A stretch of DNA of 64,000 nt from Holtermannia corniformis (taxonomy: Eukaryota; Basidiomycota; Tremellomycetes; Holtermanniales). Positions 35,028 through 45,213 of the stretch are shown here, one piece after another. The position numbers and the translations under genes are program-made. Location: assembly GCA_001599935.1 (NCBI GenBank), contig BCIJ01000031.1, positions 64,379 to 128,378 of the forward strand, given 5' to 3'. Positions within the stretch are counted from its first letter, which is position 1. Every line of letters begins with the position of its first letter. The notes under the pieces were generated by a model, which saw nothing but the letters and a program-made list of their open reading frames with translations, searched no databases and was not told the DNA's origin.

Positions 35028-36521
35028 ATGGCCGACGAAAGCACGCTGCTGCCCTACCCCAACCTCAAAGTCGCCCAGTACTACTTTCAACTCTCGAATG
35101 GCGAGCTCCAGCACCTGCACGAGCAGGCGACCAAGGCCTTTTGGGACGCTGTAGAGCAAGATGGCGAGTCGTTCGAGTCGACGGCCGGCGGCACGAGCTG
35201 ACATGCACAGAAATGGCTCCCTACCTGCGCACCCTGGCCATCACCCCTCCCAACCCGTCGCTCCTCACAGACCTCGAGGCAAAGAACACGGCCGAGCTCG
35301 AAAGACTGCAAGCACAGCAGACTGAAGCTGAATCAGAGTTGGGCGAGGGCGATGTCTCAGAGGTCCTCAGGTCCAAGGCCTACTATCTCGCTCGTATCGG
35401 GGACAAGGTGGGTAGTCACTCTACATTGTACAGAGCTGCACTGACAACCGAGCAGGAAAACGCGCTGCCAGCGCTCGAGCTCGCGATTGAAAAGACGGCC
35501 GGCCTCGGCGCACGCATCGACCTCGTCTTGACCATCGTTCGGCTGTACATTTTCGATGGCGAGACCCAAGACGTCACTCACCAGATCCAACGAGCCGAAA
35601 AGTGTGTATCCCGTCGAGCGACTTGGCTCTTGCTCACTGTCGTACCACAGACTGATCGATGCCGGCGGCGACTGGGACCGCCGGAATCGACTCAAGGTCT
35701 ACAAAGCGCTCCACCACTCGTCGATCCGCGAGTTCAAAGACGCTGCCGAGCTCCTCATCGAGGCGCTCTCGACGTTTACAGCGACAGAACTCATGAGCTA
35801 TGAAGACTTTGTGGCTCTGACGCTGCTTGCCGCCAACGTCGGGCTCGACCGCAAGGGGATCAAGGATATGGCAAGTCCAGCGCAGCAACATCTGACCCGC
35901 ATTGCTGACGCCCGTCAAGATTCTCCCAAACTCGGACGTCAAGCAGACCTGGGTCGAATTGACGACCCTCAAGACGTTTACCGAGAGCTTGCACCACAGC
36001 AGCTACGCCGACTTCTTCCTCGCGCTCGGTGCGTTCTGTATACCCTGCAAAACCGATACTGACCGCACCAGCCGACGTCGAGCAGCAATACCTCGTCGTC
36101 TCGCCCCTGCTCGCCCCGCACGCACGCTTCTACGTGCGCGAGATGCGCATCAAGGCGTACGCTCAGATCCTCGAGTCTTACCGCAGCTTGACGCTCGAGC
36201 GCATGTGTCGCTCATTCGGCGTCTCGGAGAGCTTCCTTGACAGGTAGGTTTGCTTGCGTCGCATCAGACTAGTGTTGATTCATGGTTTGCAGGGATTTGT
36301 CGCGCTTCATCGCTTCAGGCCGTCTGCAGTGTACCATTGACAAGGTCAGCGGCGTCATCACGACCAACAAGCTCTCGTCGGAGAACAAGACGGCCGTGTA
36401 CGAGCAGGTCATCAAGCAGGGAGATGTCTTGCTCAACGGTACGTCGTTTTCGACGCCAACCCAACGCCCTGTATACTCACCTCTCGCAGAGATCCAAAAG
36501 CTGCACCGAGTCGTCGGCTAG
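35028..36521 (+). CDS. RPN7: RPN7, 26S proteasome lid subunit (PSMD6)
   Basis: Start [20 protein letters not shown] at 35028. The first intron (35164-35210) begins with GC instead of GT and joins VEQD to [11 protein letters not shown], matching the conserved MAPYY region of Rpn7. Then TPR-type repeats ([32 protein letters not shown]), [40 protein letters not shown], and the PCI domain [20 protein letters not shown], with [11 protein letters not shown] and the end [10 protein letters not shown]. About 400 residues and seven or so introns, normal for the family. Confidence 0.93.
35164..35210 (+). other. probable GC-AG intron in RPN7
   Basis: The donor reads ATG^GCGAGT and the acceptor GACATGCACAG, with a CTGAC branch site 13-9 bases before the end. 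Length is 47 bases, typical here. GT donors nearby give the wrong phase, and only the GC donor restores the conserved E-M-A-P-Y segment. Confidence 0.7.
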
Positions 36522-36659
36522 TCGTAGACGTTGATGCAATGTGCAGTCGTAGGACCAGATGGGTATTGGCACAACGGCGCTTTGCGCTTTCTTCATTTTT
36601 ACACTGCTACTGTACACCCAGACCCCAGAGAAGAAAAAGAGTGCGAGCTCGGTCCGTCG

Positions 36660-39600
36660 TCATTGTTGGAGGAACGACGGCGGACCAGCTTGCGCGAACG
36701 CGAGGTCGATGGACGGTGGTAGACCCTGCACGATGCGGGGCGGACCACCGGGACCGGACACCATGTATGGATACGTCGCTGGCGGACCAGCATGTGATTG
36801 AGGGCCGTTGGCGCTGAAAACCGGTCAAAAGGGTTGATGGGGGAGGATGGGACTCACATCGATGGCGGGTACGGCTCGCTCGCTATCCGACGGCCGGGGA
36901 TCAAATGACTCGGAGGGACTGGCTGCGAGTAAGCGATCACGGGTTGGCTGTCGATGGGCGTGCTGAAAGGTATCAGCATGACGAAAGTCTCATGCCGCGC
37001 ACGTACCCATCAGCGACCGGGAAGGCGACGACCTGCACCGGATACGTCTGCTCAATGTTGCGCTTCGTGCCCGTAGCATCCAAAAACTGAAAAGGCATCA
37101 GTCCTCTTCAGACCCGCAATCGCGACGCACCTTGGCGTGGACCGTGATCTCGCCGCCGGTCGATGATGGACTGGGTGTACCAGTGAGTTTGCCATTGTTC
37201 CACGAGAGCCAAGTCGGCAAGGAGCCTGGCGGAGACGAAAAGTCGGCCTTGATCTGGTTCGATTTCGCTTGCGGATCCCAAATCCTCGGACGCCACTCAT
37301 AAGCGTGCCCAATGACACTGCGCTCGTCAGTCTCCAACACGCACAAGCCTAGCAGGGGACTGACGCATGGGCTGGCGGAGCTCCGATAATCTTGCGCTGA
37401 AATTCTCGAAAGACCCAGCTCCCGCTCGGCAGCTTTTTCGCATCGACGTTCCAAATGTGGTTCCCCTTGGACTTTGCCTTTTTGCCATCGGGGTTGAAGC
37501 GCGAAATCAGGCTTTGGGTCCACAAGTACTGCTTGACCTTTTTCGTCGACATTGTCTCCTCGGTAATACCGCGACTCGCAAGCTGCGTCGTCAGTTTTGC
37601 TACCCAGCAACACGGCGAAGGACTTACATCCTCCTGAAAGGCGTTGGTGAACGCCTGAATGCGGAATTTGAATGGGCGAAAGTCGGGCGACTCGTCGAGG
37701 CGCTGCATCTTTTTAGGCATGAGCACCTGGTGAAGCTTTTCGCCTTTGCTGTCGCGAATGTCCACTATCCAAGTCAGCACACCTCAGTCAAAGGGGCAAC
37801 CCGACGCACGGTCAGAGCACACGCGGTTCATAAACTCGAAAAAGATCGAGTCGAGCTGCGCTTTGACTTCATCAGACAGTTGCGCACCAAGCGGGTTGAT
37901 CGGGTCTCGGTAGTCGTTGGAAGGGTCATGGGCACCGGCCGAACTTCGCCGCCTCTTGTCACGGTGTCGTACTGCGCCATTGTCTGATCCCTCGGCTTCG
38001 TCGGCACTGTCGTCGTCCTCATCGCCAGTCTCCCCATGTGCACTGCCCGGACGGACGCCTCGCCATGCCGATGGCGGCGCCGCGTCCTTCGGCGCCATGG
38101 TCGTCATGGAACGCATGTCGAGCGGCTTGCCGACCGAAGTGCTGCGTGCGCGGAGAACAGGCAAGCCGTCCGGTCTACTCTCGTGGATCGAGGGCGCGCG
38201 CGATCTCGACGACTCGGCCTCGGCTGCCGCTTGTGCGTGCGCCTGAGCTTGTACCGCCTGAAAGTGAGCGTCGTGTTGAGCGAGCTGGTGCTGGTGTTGC
38301 TGTTGGAGCTGATGTTGCTGGTGCTGATGCTGATATTGCATCTGCATCTGCATAGGAATGGACATTGGCAGCACCACCTGTTGAGGCTGCATGGCGTGTC
38401 CAGCCCATTCGAGTTGTTGCTCGGGCGTGAGGTACGGAGGTGTAGCCGCACGCGACACGGTATGGCTTGCAAGTGGCGATGGGATATGCGGTGCGTGTTG
38501 TTGCTGAATTCCAAGGGCGCCAGCGCCGGAGAACGTCGGCGGTGTCGACGGTACGACGCCGAGAGTCGACGCAGCGGCTGCCACATGCACCTGACTTGGG
38601 AGCTGATGACCATTCGGGAATGAGTGCGAGTGAACCAAAGGCGGAGGCATGGGATGAGCCGCTGGCACGGCCGGTCCACTCGACAAAGCAAGGAACTCGT
38701 TGGCGTCTACACGCATCACCTTGCTAGCTGACGGTTGACTCGCGTCGATGGGCGAAGGTGGTGCGGCGCGCTTTGCGCCCGTGCGCAAGACGTCTTGCGG
38801 GATCAGCGAAGGCAACAAGGTCGGAGGCGCCGAGGTCGATCCCACCGAGGACATGGACATGACCCCTGGAGAGTGGAACGCCGGAGTCGGTGGAGCGGGT
38901 GTGCAGTCGGCTGATCGCGCCCCAGCAGAGAAAGCGGGACCGACTCCGAGTTCACCAATGACCTCGAGTTGATTGCCGAGATCGCCAAGTCTGTCGTGCG
39001 CTTTGCCGTCGTCGCCACGCATCAGGGCTTCGCGGGCGCCATTTGCCACCATGACTATATTGTCAAGTAGCTTGACCTTGTTCTGCACATCGGTCGCGAG
39101 ATCTGGGAGACTGCTGTGTTCGATCAATGGTTGGTTCGAGAATGATGAGCGGCGGCTGAGAAGAACCGTTTGACCCATGGCCATGGCGACGTCGTCCAGT
39201 TGGGCACTTGCACTCAGGTCGGTCATGCCAAGACCGGCGCCGTCCATCATCCGACGCGGCTGGGGTTCCATCAGGCCGCTGGCCGTTTGTGCGGGAAACA
39301 CGACAGACATTGGGGATTGCTGTTGCGGTGTACCTTGGCGGACTTCTTGCATGGCAAAGTCTGCAGACGATGCGATGCTGCGGACGGGCGAGTGATCGAC
39401 CAAGCCCGCTGGAGGCGGCGTCGCTGTCGCAATGTTGGAGAAGACGAGGTGGTGCGAGGCCTGTGTCGGTGTCTGTTGTAGCACCGGCAGCGGCGCTTGC
39501 GTCAAGTCGATGGCAGGCTGAAGATCCTGCTGCAACCCTACCGGTTGCACCGCCTGGAGATGAGTGTTGAATGTACCAAACTCGTGCGAAGCAGACAGAG

Positions 39601-40475
39601 GTAGCCCGGCGTACTCCTGGCCGGTAAACTGGCTGTACGAGGAGACGGGGTAGGGTGAAAAGTGGCCACCACTGACAGTGGCGCCTCTCGGTCGTCCAGT
39701 GACAGTGGTGGTGAAGGGCGCTTGACCAGGCGGGTAGCCACTGCGTACTGGGCTGGAAGGCTGTGATGCGGGCAGGCGATAGCCGTAATGAGATTGCGAT
39801 ACAGGTTCGGCGTAAGAACCGTCGATGACAAAGTACTCGTTCTGGCCAGTAGCCAGAGCGGGCGAGTTCGCCCAGCCGGGCGAGACCGGGGTCGAGAACG
39901 GATACGAAGGTCCTGGGCTATAGTTGCTGCTCGGCGAGCCGATGCCAATGTTTTGCAAGTGAAGTATAGGCAGCGGCGGGGGGATCGCCAGCGTCAGATT
40001 CTGCTGGTGGCGGCGGAATGATGGCGGTGGATTGGGCTGCGAGGCTGAGCGCGCACGATGATAGCGCTCCTCGTTGCTGCTGTCTCGTCGACTGGCTCGA
40101 CTCGACGGTGGCCGACGTTCACCGCCGTCGGTGGTGTCCACCCTGCGCACGTCAGCCTCATGGTCACCTTGACACGTTCAAAACTTACGTCGACGGCGAC
40201 GGTGGCGAGCTTTGGCTCGAGACGTTTGATTCGAACCCCCAGTACGACTGCTGACTTGTGCCGTCGCCCGGCTGGCCCGGGTCCAAACCGTCAAAGCCCA
40301 AGTCGCCTGTTTGCGAGCCCGCTAGCAACGTCTGGCCCGGCGCACGCCCGGCGCCGAAGCCAAAAGATGGCGAAGGCCCGAGTTGCGGCCCGAGCTTGTT
40401 TGCGTGCTGTTCTGTCGATGGTGTGTGTGGTGGCTGTGAGGCGTGGGCGAGCGGGGGTGAGGATGCGGACGGCAC
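36660..40475 (-). CDS. large Gln/His-rich protein with He_PIG-like segment, unknown function
   Basis: A single long exon (37784-40150) holds low-complexity sequence rich in Gln, Pro, Ser and Ala. A conserved-looking C-terminal core follows: AQLDSIFFEFMNRVCSDLDI, DFRPFKFRIQAFTNAFQEDL, KKVKQYLWTQSLISRFNPDG, NHIWNVDAKKLPSGSWVFRE. Next, GHAYEWRPRIWDPQ with LPTWLSWNNGKLTGTPS and GEITVHAKFLDATG fits the putative Ig (He_PIG) pattern. It ends IDLAFAQAGPPSFLQQ at 36660. Poly-Q/H stretches and acidic patches (DEDDDSADEAEGSDN) suggest a nuclear regulator, by analogy only. The N-terminus is uncertain: the frame runs up to 40475 with no ATG, so a short upstream exon, possibly starting near 40620, is likely. 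Confidence 0.7.
38225..38375 (-). repeat. CAG/CAT-type repeat encoding a Gln/His tract
   Basis: Within the preceding gene, tandem CAG, CAA, CAT and CAC codons encode a Gln/His run (for example QMQMQYQHQHQQHQLQQQ). Such tracts expand and contract and often mark transcription regulators. Confidence 0.7.
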
Positions 40476-42076
40476 GATGGAGATGAGATGAGGGCTCTAG
40501 CCTATAGACAGCAACGTCAGCGGCAAAGAAGCTTGCAGTCTGGCCAAGTCGTCGAGGCAGATGATCCGGCCAGACGTTTGACGTTTGGCAGAGCCGCGGT
40601 GGGCGGGCGAGGGCACCATGCGGCAGTCAACGGCCCACGTTCAAGGCGGCCGAGGGCACAAAGACGTGTAAAGGGGCGCAGGGAGGCATTGACAGGATGC
40701 GCGGATCGCCAGGAGGGCGATCGCAGCTCCTTTCGGTCGCAACCCTGGCCCTTCCCGCATTCGCGGCTCGGGCGGTACGCCTAGGGTGCGGCGAGCGGGT
40801 ATTCTGGAGATGCGGCAAGGACCACGACCTTCTCACGCACAGGCAGATTGCGCATCGAGGTCAGATGAGAAAGACGACTCACCGAGAACGACGACTGTCC
40901 GTCCGACTTGGGGCACAAACTCTGCAACGCTCAGGCGAGGTGCAGATCCAAAGTCGACAACGAGGATGCGATCGATTGAAGAGGCCTGCGACCGGGCAGA
41001 GTCGGGCAGGGTCGCACCGCTACTGCGGTCGAGCACGCGGGGCAGAGAAGAGGATGTCGGGTGGGTTTGCGTTTCGGGCCTGAAACGGCGGCCAGCAGAC
41101 TCCAGAGTAGTGACAGGTCCAAGGAGCGACCGTCTCTCTCGACTGCCTTTACGCCGTCAGCAAGGACGGCAGTGCTCGAGCGAGAGGATGCACGCACGAA
41201 AGGGATGCACTTGCTGGTGCTTTTGCGGCTCACTGGTCGAGACCGGTCGGTGCTGGCTCGACGCGGTATGGGGACGGTGCTGCTTTACGATCTTTCACTG
41301 CTGCCTTGAAGGTCTGTGCGAGGGTGCTGACGAGTTGCCAACGTGGGATCCAACGAGGAATGCTGATGGATTGATGTCCAGGGTCGAGACGAGGGGGACC
41401 GCAGGAACCAAGCAGGCAGGCTGCACTCTGGAAATTTCGACTATTGCGCACCGTTGGCTTGACAATCCACGTCGGCCGTCGGGTTTCAGGCGGGTCACTG
41501 ATAGAACGCGACTGGTTGGATCGTCCTCGTCGTGGAGATGTCGAGATTGCGAGGTTCAACCACCCTGAGCTCTCAACTGCTGTGCCGCCTCGTTTGCTTT
41601 ACGGTACGTTGATCGCGGCGTGCACCAGTAAGTATGGTGATGAACTGTACAAACTACAAGCACGCTATGCATCGCTATCATCCCGTCTCCTCACTCTGCT
41701 GCATGGAGTACGCCGCGCGCATACCGAACAGCTCTCTCTGCCCGCGCTGTCCGAGCAGCCGTGTCTTTCTTTGGTCGCCAGCGCGCCTGCTCGATGGAAA
41801 AAAAGATGACCCGAACGGGCAGCGGCCGCAATTGTTGGCTAGAGGCACATGGCGATCTCAGGCGGACGAGCCCGAGCTCGGCGTGGACGGCCCAGGGCTC
41901 TTGCATCATCACCCCGGCGTTTGGAGACCCGTGGCCGAGCGAGCGGGGCAAGTCAAGCAGCCAGGTCAGCCAGCAACCCACTGGAGTGGTGATGCAAAAG
42001 TGTCCATTCATCCCGTCATAGTCGGAGCTGCTAGCTACATCCGGGTTCACACTGCGTCTAGGCGGGGTACGTTCGT
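40476..42076. other. long gap with no supported gene
   Basis: About 1.6 kb. Open frames exist on both strands (the longest is 260 residues, plus strand, 40786-41568) but they are Arg/Cys-rich, lack any domain, overlap each other and look like by-products of GC-rich DNA. The part next to 40476 probably holds the promoter, a first short exon and a long 5' UTR of the Gln/His-rich gene. The in-frame TAG just upstream of the last supported codon also argues for an upstream exon. Confidence 0.4.
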
Positions 42077-43674
42077 TCAAAGACCAATCTTGTCAAGGAG
42101 GTCGCCGACGGCCTGCGACAAATGAAATCAATATCAGATTGCTTGCTCGGCTGTGGCGTGTCCGACCACAGGGAACAAAGCCACTCACCGTGTTGCCCGT
42201 GACCTTGTCCAAGAGATCACTGAGCCCGCCCTGCTGTTGCTGTTGCCCGTCTGCAGCCGCCGCGGTATCATCGGCGGCGGCGGCATTGTTCTGGGCTTTG
42301 GCGCCCTTGTTCGAGTTGGACGCCTGCTGGTTACCGTCGGCCTGTGAGGGTGAGATGTGCGCCAAGATGTGCGACAAACGGCAAGTACTCACAGCGCCAG
42401 TGGCAGCAGCGGCAGCATCAGTCGCAGTTGCAGTGGCCGCAGCGGCGTCGGTGGCCGTAGCGGTAGCAGCAGCGGCATCGGCAGCAGCAGTGTCGGTCGC
42501 AGCAGCAGCGTCGGTCGCAGTGGCAGCGGTAGCAGCAGCATCGCCAGCGTTGGCATCAGCGTTGGCGTTGCCACTCTACAGTGATCATCAGCTCTGCACT
42601 GAGGATCCAGACTCGACCTACCAAGAGACCGTTGATGGTGTCGACGACAGACTGCACCCCGGCGTCGTCCAGACCAAGCGCGCTCAAGTTTTGGATGATC
42701 GCTTGACCTGCGTCGGCGGCGTTGTTTGTATCAGCAGCTTGGTTGGCGTCGGCGTTTGCATTGTCCGCATTGGCGTTGTTCGCATTGTTGGCGTTGTTGT
42801 TGCCGTGCTTGTGGTTCTTCCCATTGCCATTCCCGTTGCCGTTGCCATTGTTGTCATTAGCAGCAGCGGCAGCATCGGTCGCCTGGGCGGCAGCAGCCTG
42901 GTTCTCATAAGCGAGCTGACGATCGTCGAGGAAATGACTTACCGCGTCGGTAGCTGTAGCAGCTGCAGCCGTATCCGTCTAGACGATGGCATCAGTGACC
43001 GTGGTCAACGGTATCCTAGATCGACCTCACAGCAGCAGCAGCGGCGTCCTGCAGAGCATGGTGTCAGTGAAAGACACGAGATACCTGAGACTGACGGTAG
43101 CAGCGGCAGTGGCGTTGGCCGCAACGTCGGTTGCAGCAGCGTCTGCCTGTGTACAGGTCAGCTTCGCCCACTACACGGAGCTAGAACGCACGGCAGCTGT
43201 AGCATTGGCGGTAGCGGCATCATCGGCGGCAGCAGCCTGATTGTCCTGGTCCGGTCAGTCTCGATCATTGCTTCGGCGGGGATAACATACCGCGTTGGCA
43301 TCAGCCTGCGCTTCGTCAGCTCTTCAACGGCCTGCGCTGCTCACTACTTACAGCCTGGTTAGCTTGATCGTCCTGCTGCTGCTGCTCCTTGTTCTTGTTC
43401 CGCCTCGTCCTCGAGCGGCGCTGTTCGGGGCCCTGGGTAGAGTGAGCAAGCCAACATATCACGAGACGCCTTACCCTGGCGTAGACCATGGCGACACCTG
43501 CGCTCGTCGGATCGGAGCGACGTGCGAGGCTCTGCACAGTACAGTCAGCTACCATCGACTATCAAATCGAGCACGTACATCAGGCACTTGACGCGAGTTG
43601 GGCACGGCGAGACCAGCCGTGAGAGCAGGTGCGACCAGCGCGAGGACAGCAAAGTAGGCGGCGAAGCGAGTCAT
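42077..43674 (-). CDS. secreted Ala/Asn-rich repeat protein assembled from micro-exons
   Basis: The start at 43674 gives a clear signal peptide (MTRFAAYFAVLALVAPALTA). A basic, Gln-rich exon follows (GPEQRRSRTRRNKNKEQQQQ), and then a chain of tiny exons encoding Ala-Asp-Thr-Asn repeats: 15 bases (ADANA, 43291-43305), 54, 51, 18 (DAAAAA, 43031-43048) and 36 bases (42943-42978). A larger exon reads GNGNGKNHKHGNNNANNANN, with LGLDDAGVQSVVDTINGLL as its only ordered-looking part. Next is an exon of ATATDAAAAT-type repeats, then a Gln run and LSDLLDKVTGNTV, ending GDLLDKIGL at 42077. I know no family for it. A cell-wall or extracellular role is inferred from the signal peptide and composition. Confidence 0.75.
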
Positions 43675-45213
43675 TGCGAATTACGATGCTTGGCGAGCTT
43701 TTGATGCGAGTCGAGAGGGGCGGAGGGTAGTCACAGACTATAGACAAAAGGTGTCCGGCACCGAATGAATGGGCTTTTGCGCGGAGGGAGGTAGTTTGCG
43801 AAAGCGGATGGAAACCAGTTCGAAGGAAAAGACCAGAGGGCGCGGCCATGGCGCTGGTTATATCCCCTGCGGTGGTGAAAAGTGAGGTCATGGGCTAGCT
43901 AGGCTGTAACGCACGCGCCGAGCTTGCGTGTGCCAGGTTATGCTTCAGCCCGTCGTTGGTTCGTCAGCACAGTCTATGAAACGCGCGTTAGTTGGTGGTG
44001 CGGTTTCAGCACCGTGTACCCTGCTTCAGCCCGCGCTCGCACAAGTTAGCAGGCGGCTATTCCCAGCTGCTGGCGTGCTCGCGTCGGGTGTGCTCGGCGA
44101 TAGCAACGTCGTACGACTGGTAAAGTGGGGATCGTCATTCCAACAGGCTTCGCGCACTTTATCTTTCACTTTACTCTGCGATGCGACGAGATTGGCATCA
44201 GCGCGTCGGACCCGATCCGATGGACGTCGTCCCGAAGAAGGACGGTGTTGATTCCCAGCAGCCATACACACGGTCGACGCGGTCAGAAGTCGACGGGCGA
44301 TCACACACCCAAGAGTGAGTAGTGAGCTGGCCACAGGGTCGATGCCACGTGGGGAGGCGACGATCGGTGTCATGGCAGTGTGCTCGCACGGCCGACGTCT
44401 GTCACGTCGATCTCTCAGTGTCCCATCCTCGTCGTCGTCAAGCCATACACTGTACATGGGATGCAGAGCAGTATGTGTGTGCATGGCCGTGTCTGTCGTT
44501 GCCAGAGGACGATCCCAAACCGAGTTCAGGGGTACAATACGCCCAACGCGCACAGACGCTGCTGACCTCCTCTTTGGCTCGCTAGCGGTTCCCTCAGGGC
44601 GACATGCTGCGAACAATGGGCCCGCACCGTGTTGACACTGACAGGCGTAGGTACTCGCACAGCCTCACGGAGTCGGGCGACGTGCTTCAGGTGCTCTCCT
44701 TCCGTCATCAGGAGCAGGCCCGCTCAGTCAACATTGTGTCAAGGCCCGGGCCGACCTCGCTGGATGAACAACAGCTCGCGGTCGACGAGTAGGTTCGAGT
44801 CAACAGCTGATAGCTGCACCTAGCAACCACAGCGATCAGCCTGCGCAAGAGCCTATTGTCCTCGTGCCCTGGCGACGGCCACTGACACCTTCCGAGGCCC
44901 GAGCGCCGACGTCAAACAGATCGCCCGCGTGCTCTTTGTCCTCGGCCGTCGCCAGGAGAAGCCAAAGAAAGGATCGGCTGATTGATCAGCGAGATTGCGC
45001 TGCTAGCCGTCGTTCCCGAGCCGACAACGGAACACGCACCGGCCCTGCCGGCGTCCGCATACGGTCGAGCTCTCCTTTGTTCTCACCGCAACCGTCTGGG
45101 CACTGACGCTGCCTGCCTCGAGGTTGGCGTGTGCGCGGTGATCGGTGGGCTACCAACCCCTTTGCGGACCGGCCCTTTCCCAGTACAAAGGCTGCCTTCC
45201 CTTTGTTGACCAG
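43675..45213. promoter_or_regulatory. intergenic region between divergent secreted-protein and arrestin-like genes
   Basis: About 1.5 kb between divergent starts. A 196-residue minus-strand frame (44026-44616) has no domain or sensible composition and is not called. Nothing else stands out. The length is unusual for this compact genome and suggests extended regulation of the secreted-protein gene. Confidence 0.4.

Noticed and set aside
40786..41568. 260-residue plus-strand open frame between two minus-strand genes
   Set aside because: Arg/Cys-rich, no domain, no intron pattern, and minus-strand frames of similar quality overlap it; looks like a by-product of GC-rich DNA.
44026..44616. 196-residue minus-strand open frame in the gap upstream of the arrestin-like gene
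   Set aside because: No recognisable motif, composition unlike neighbouring exons, competing frames on the other strand.
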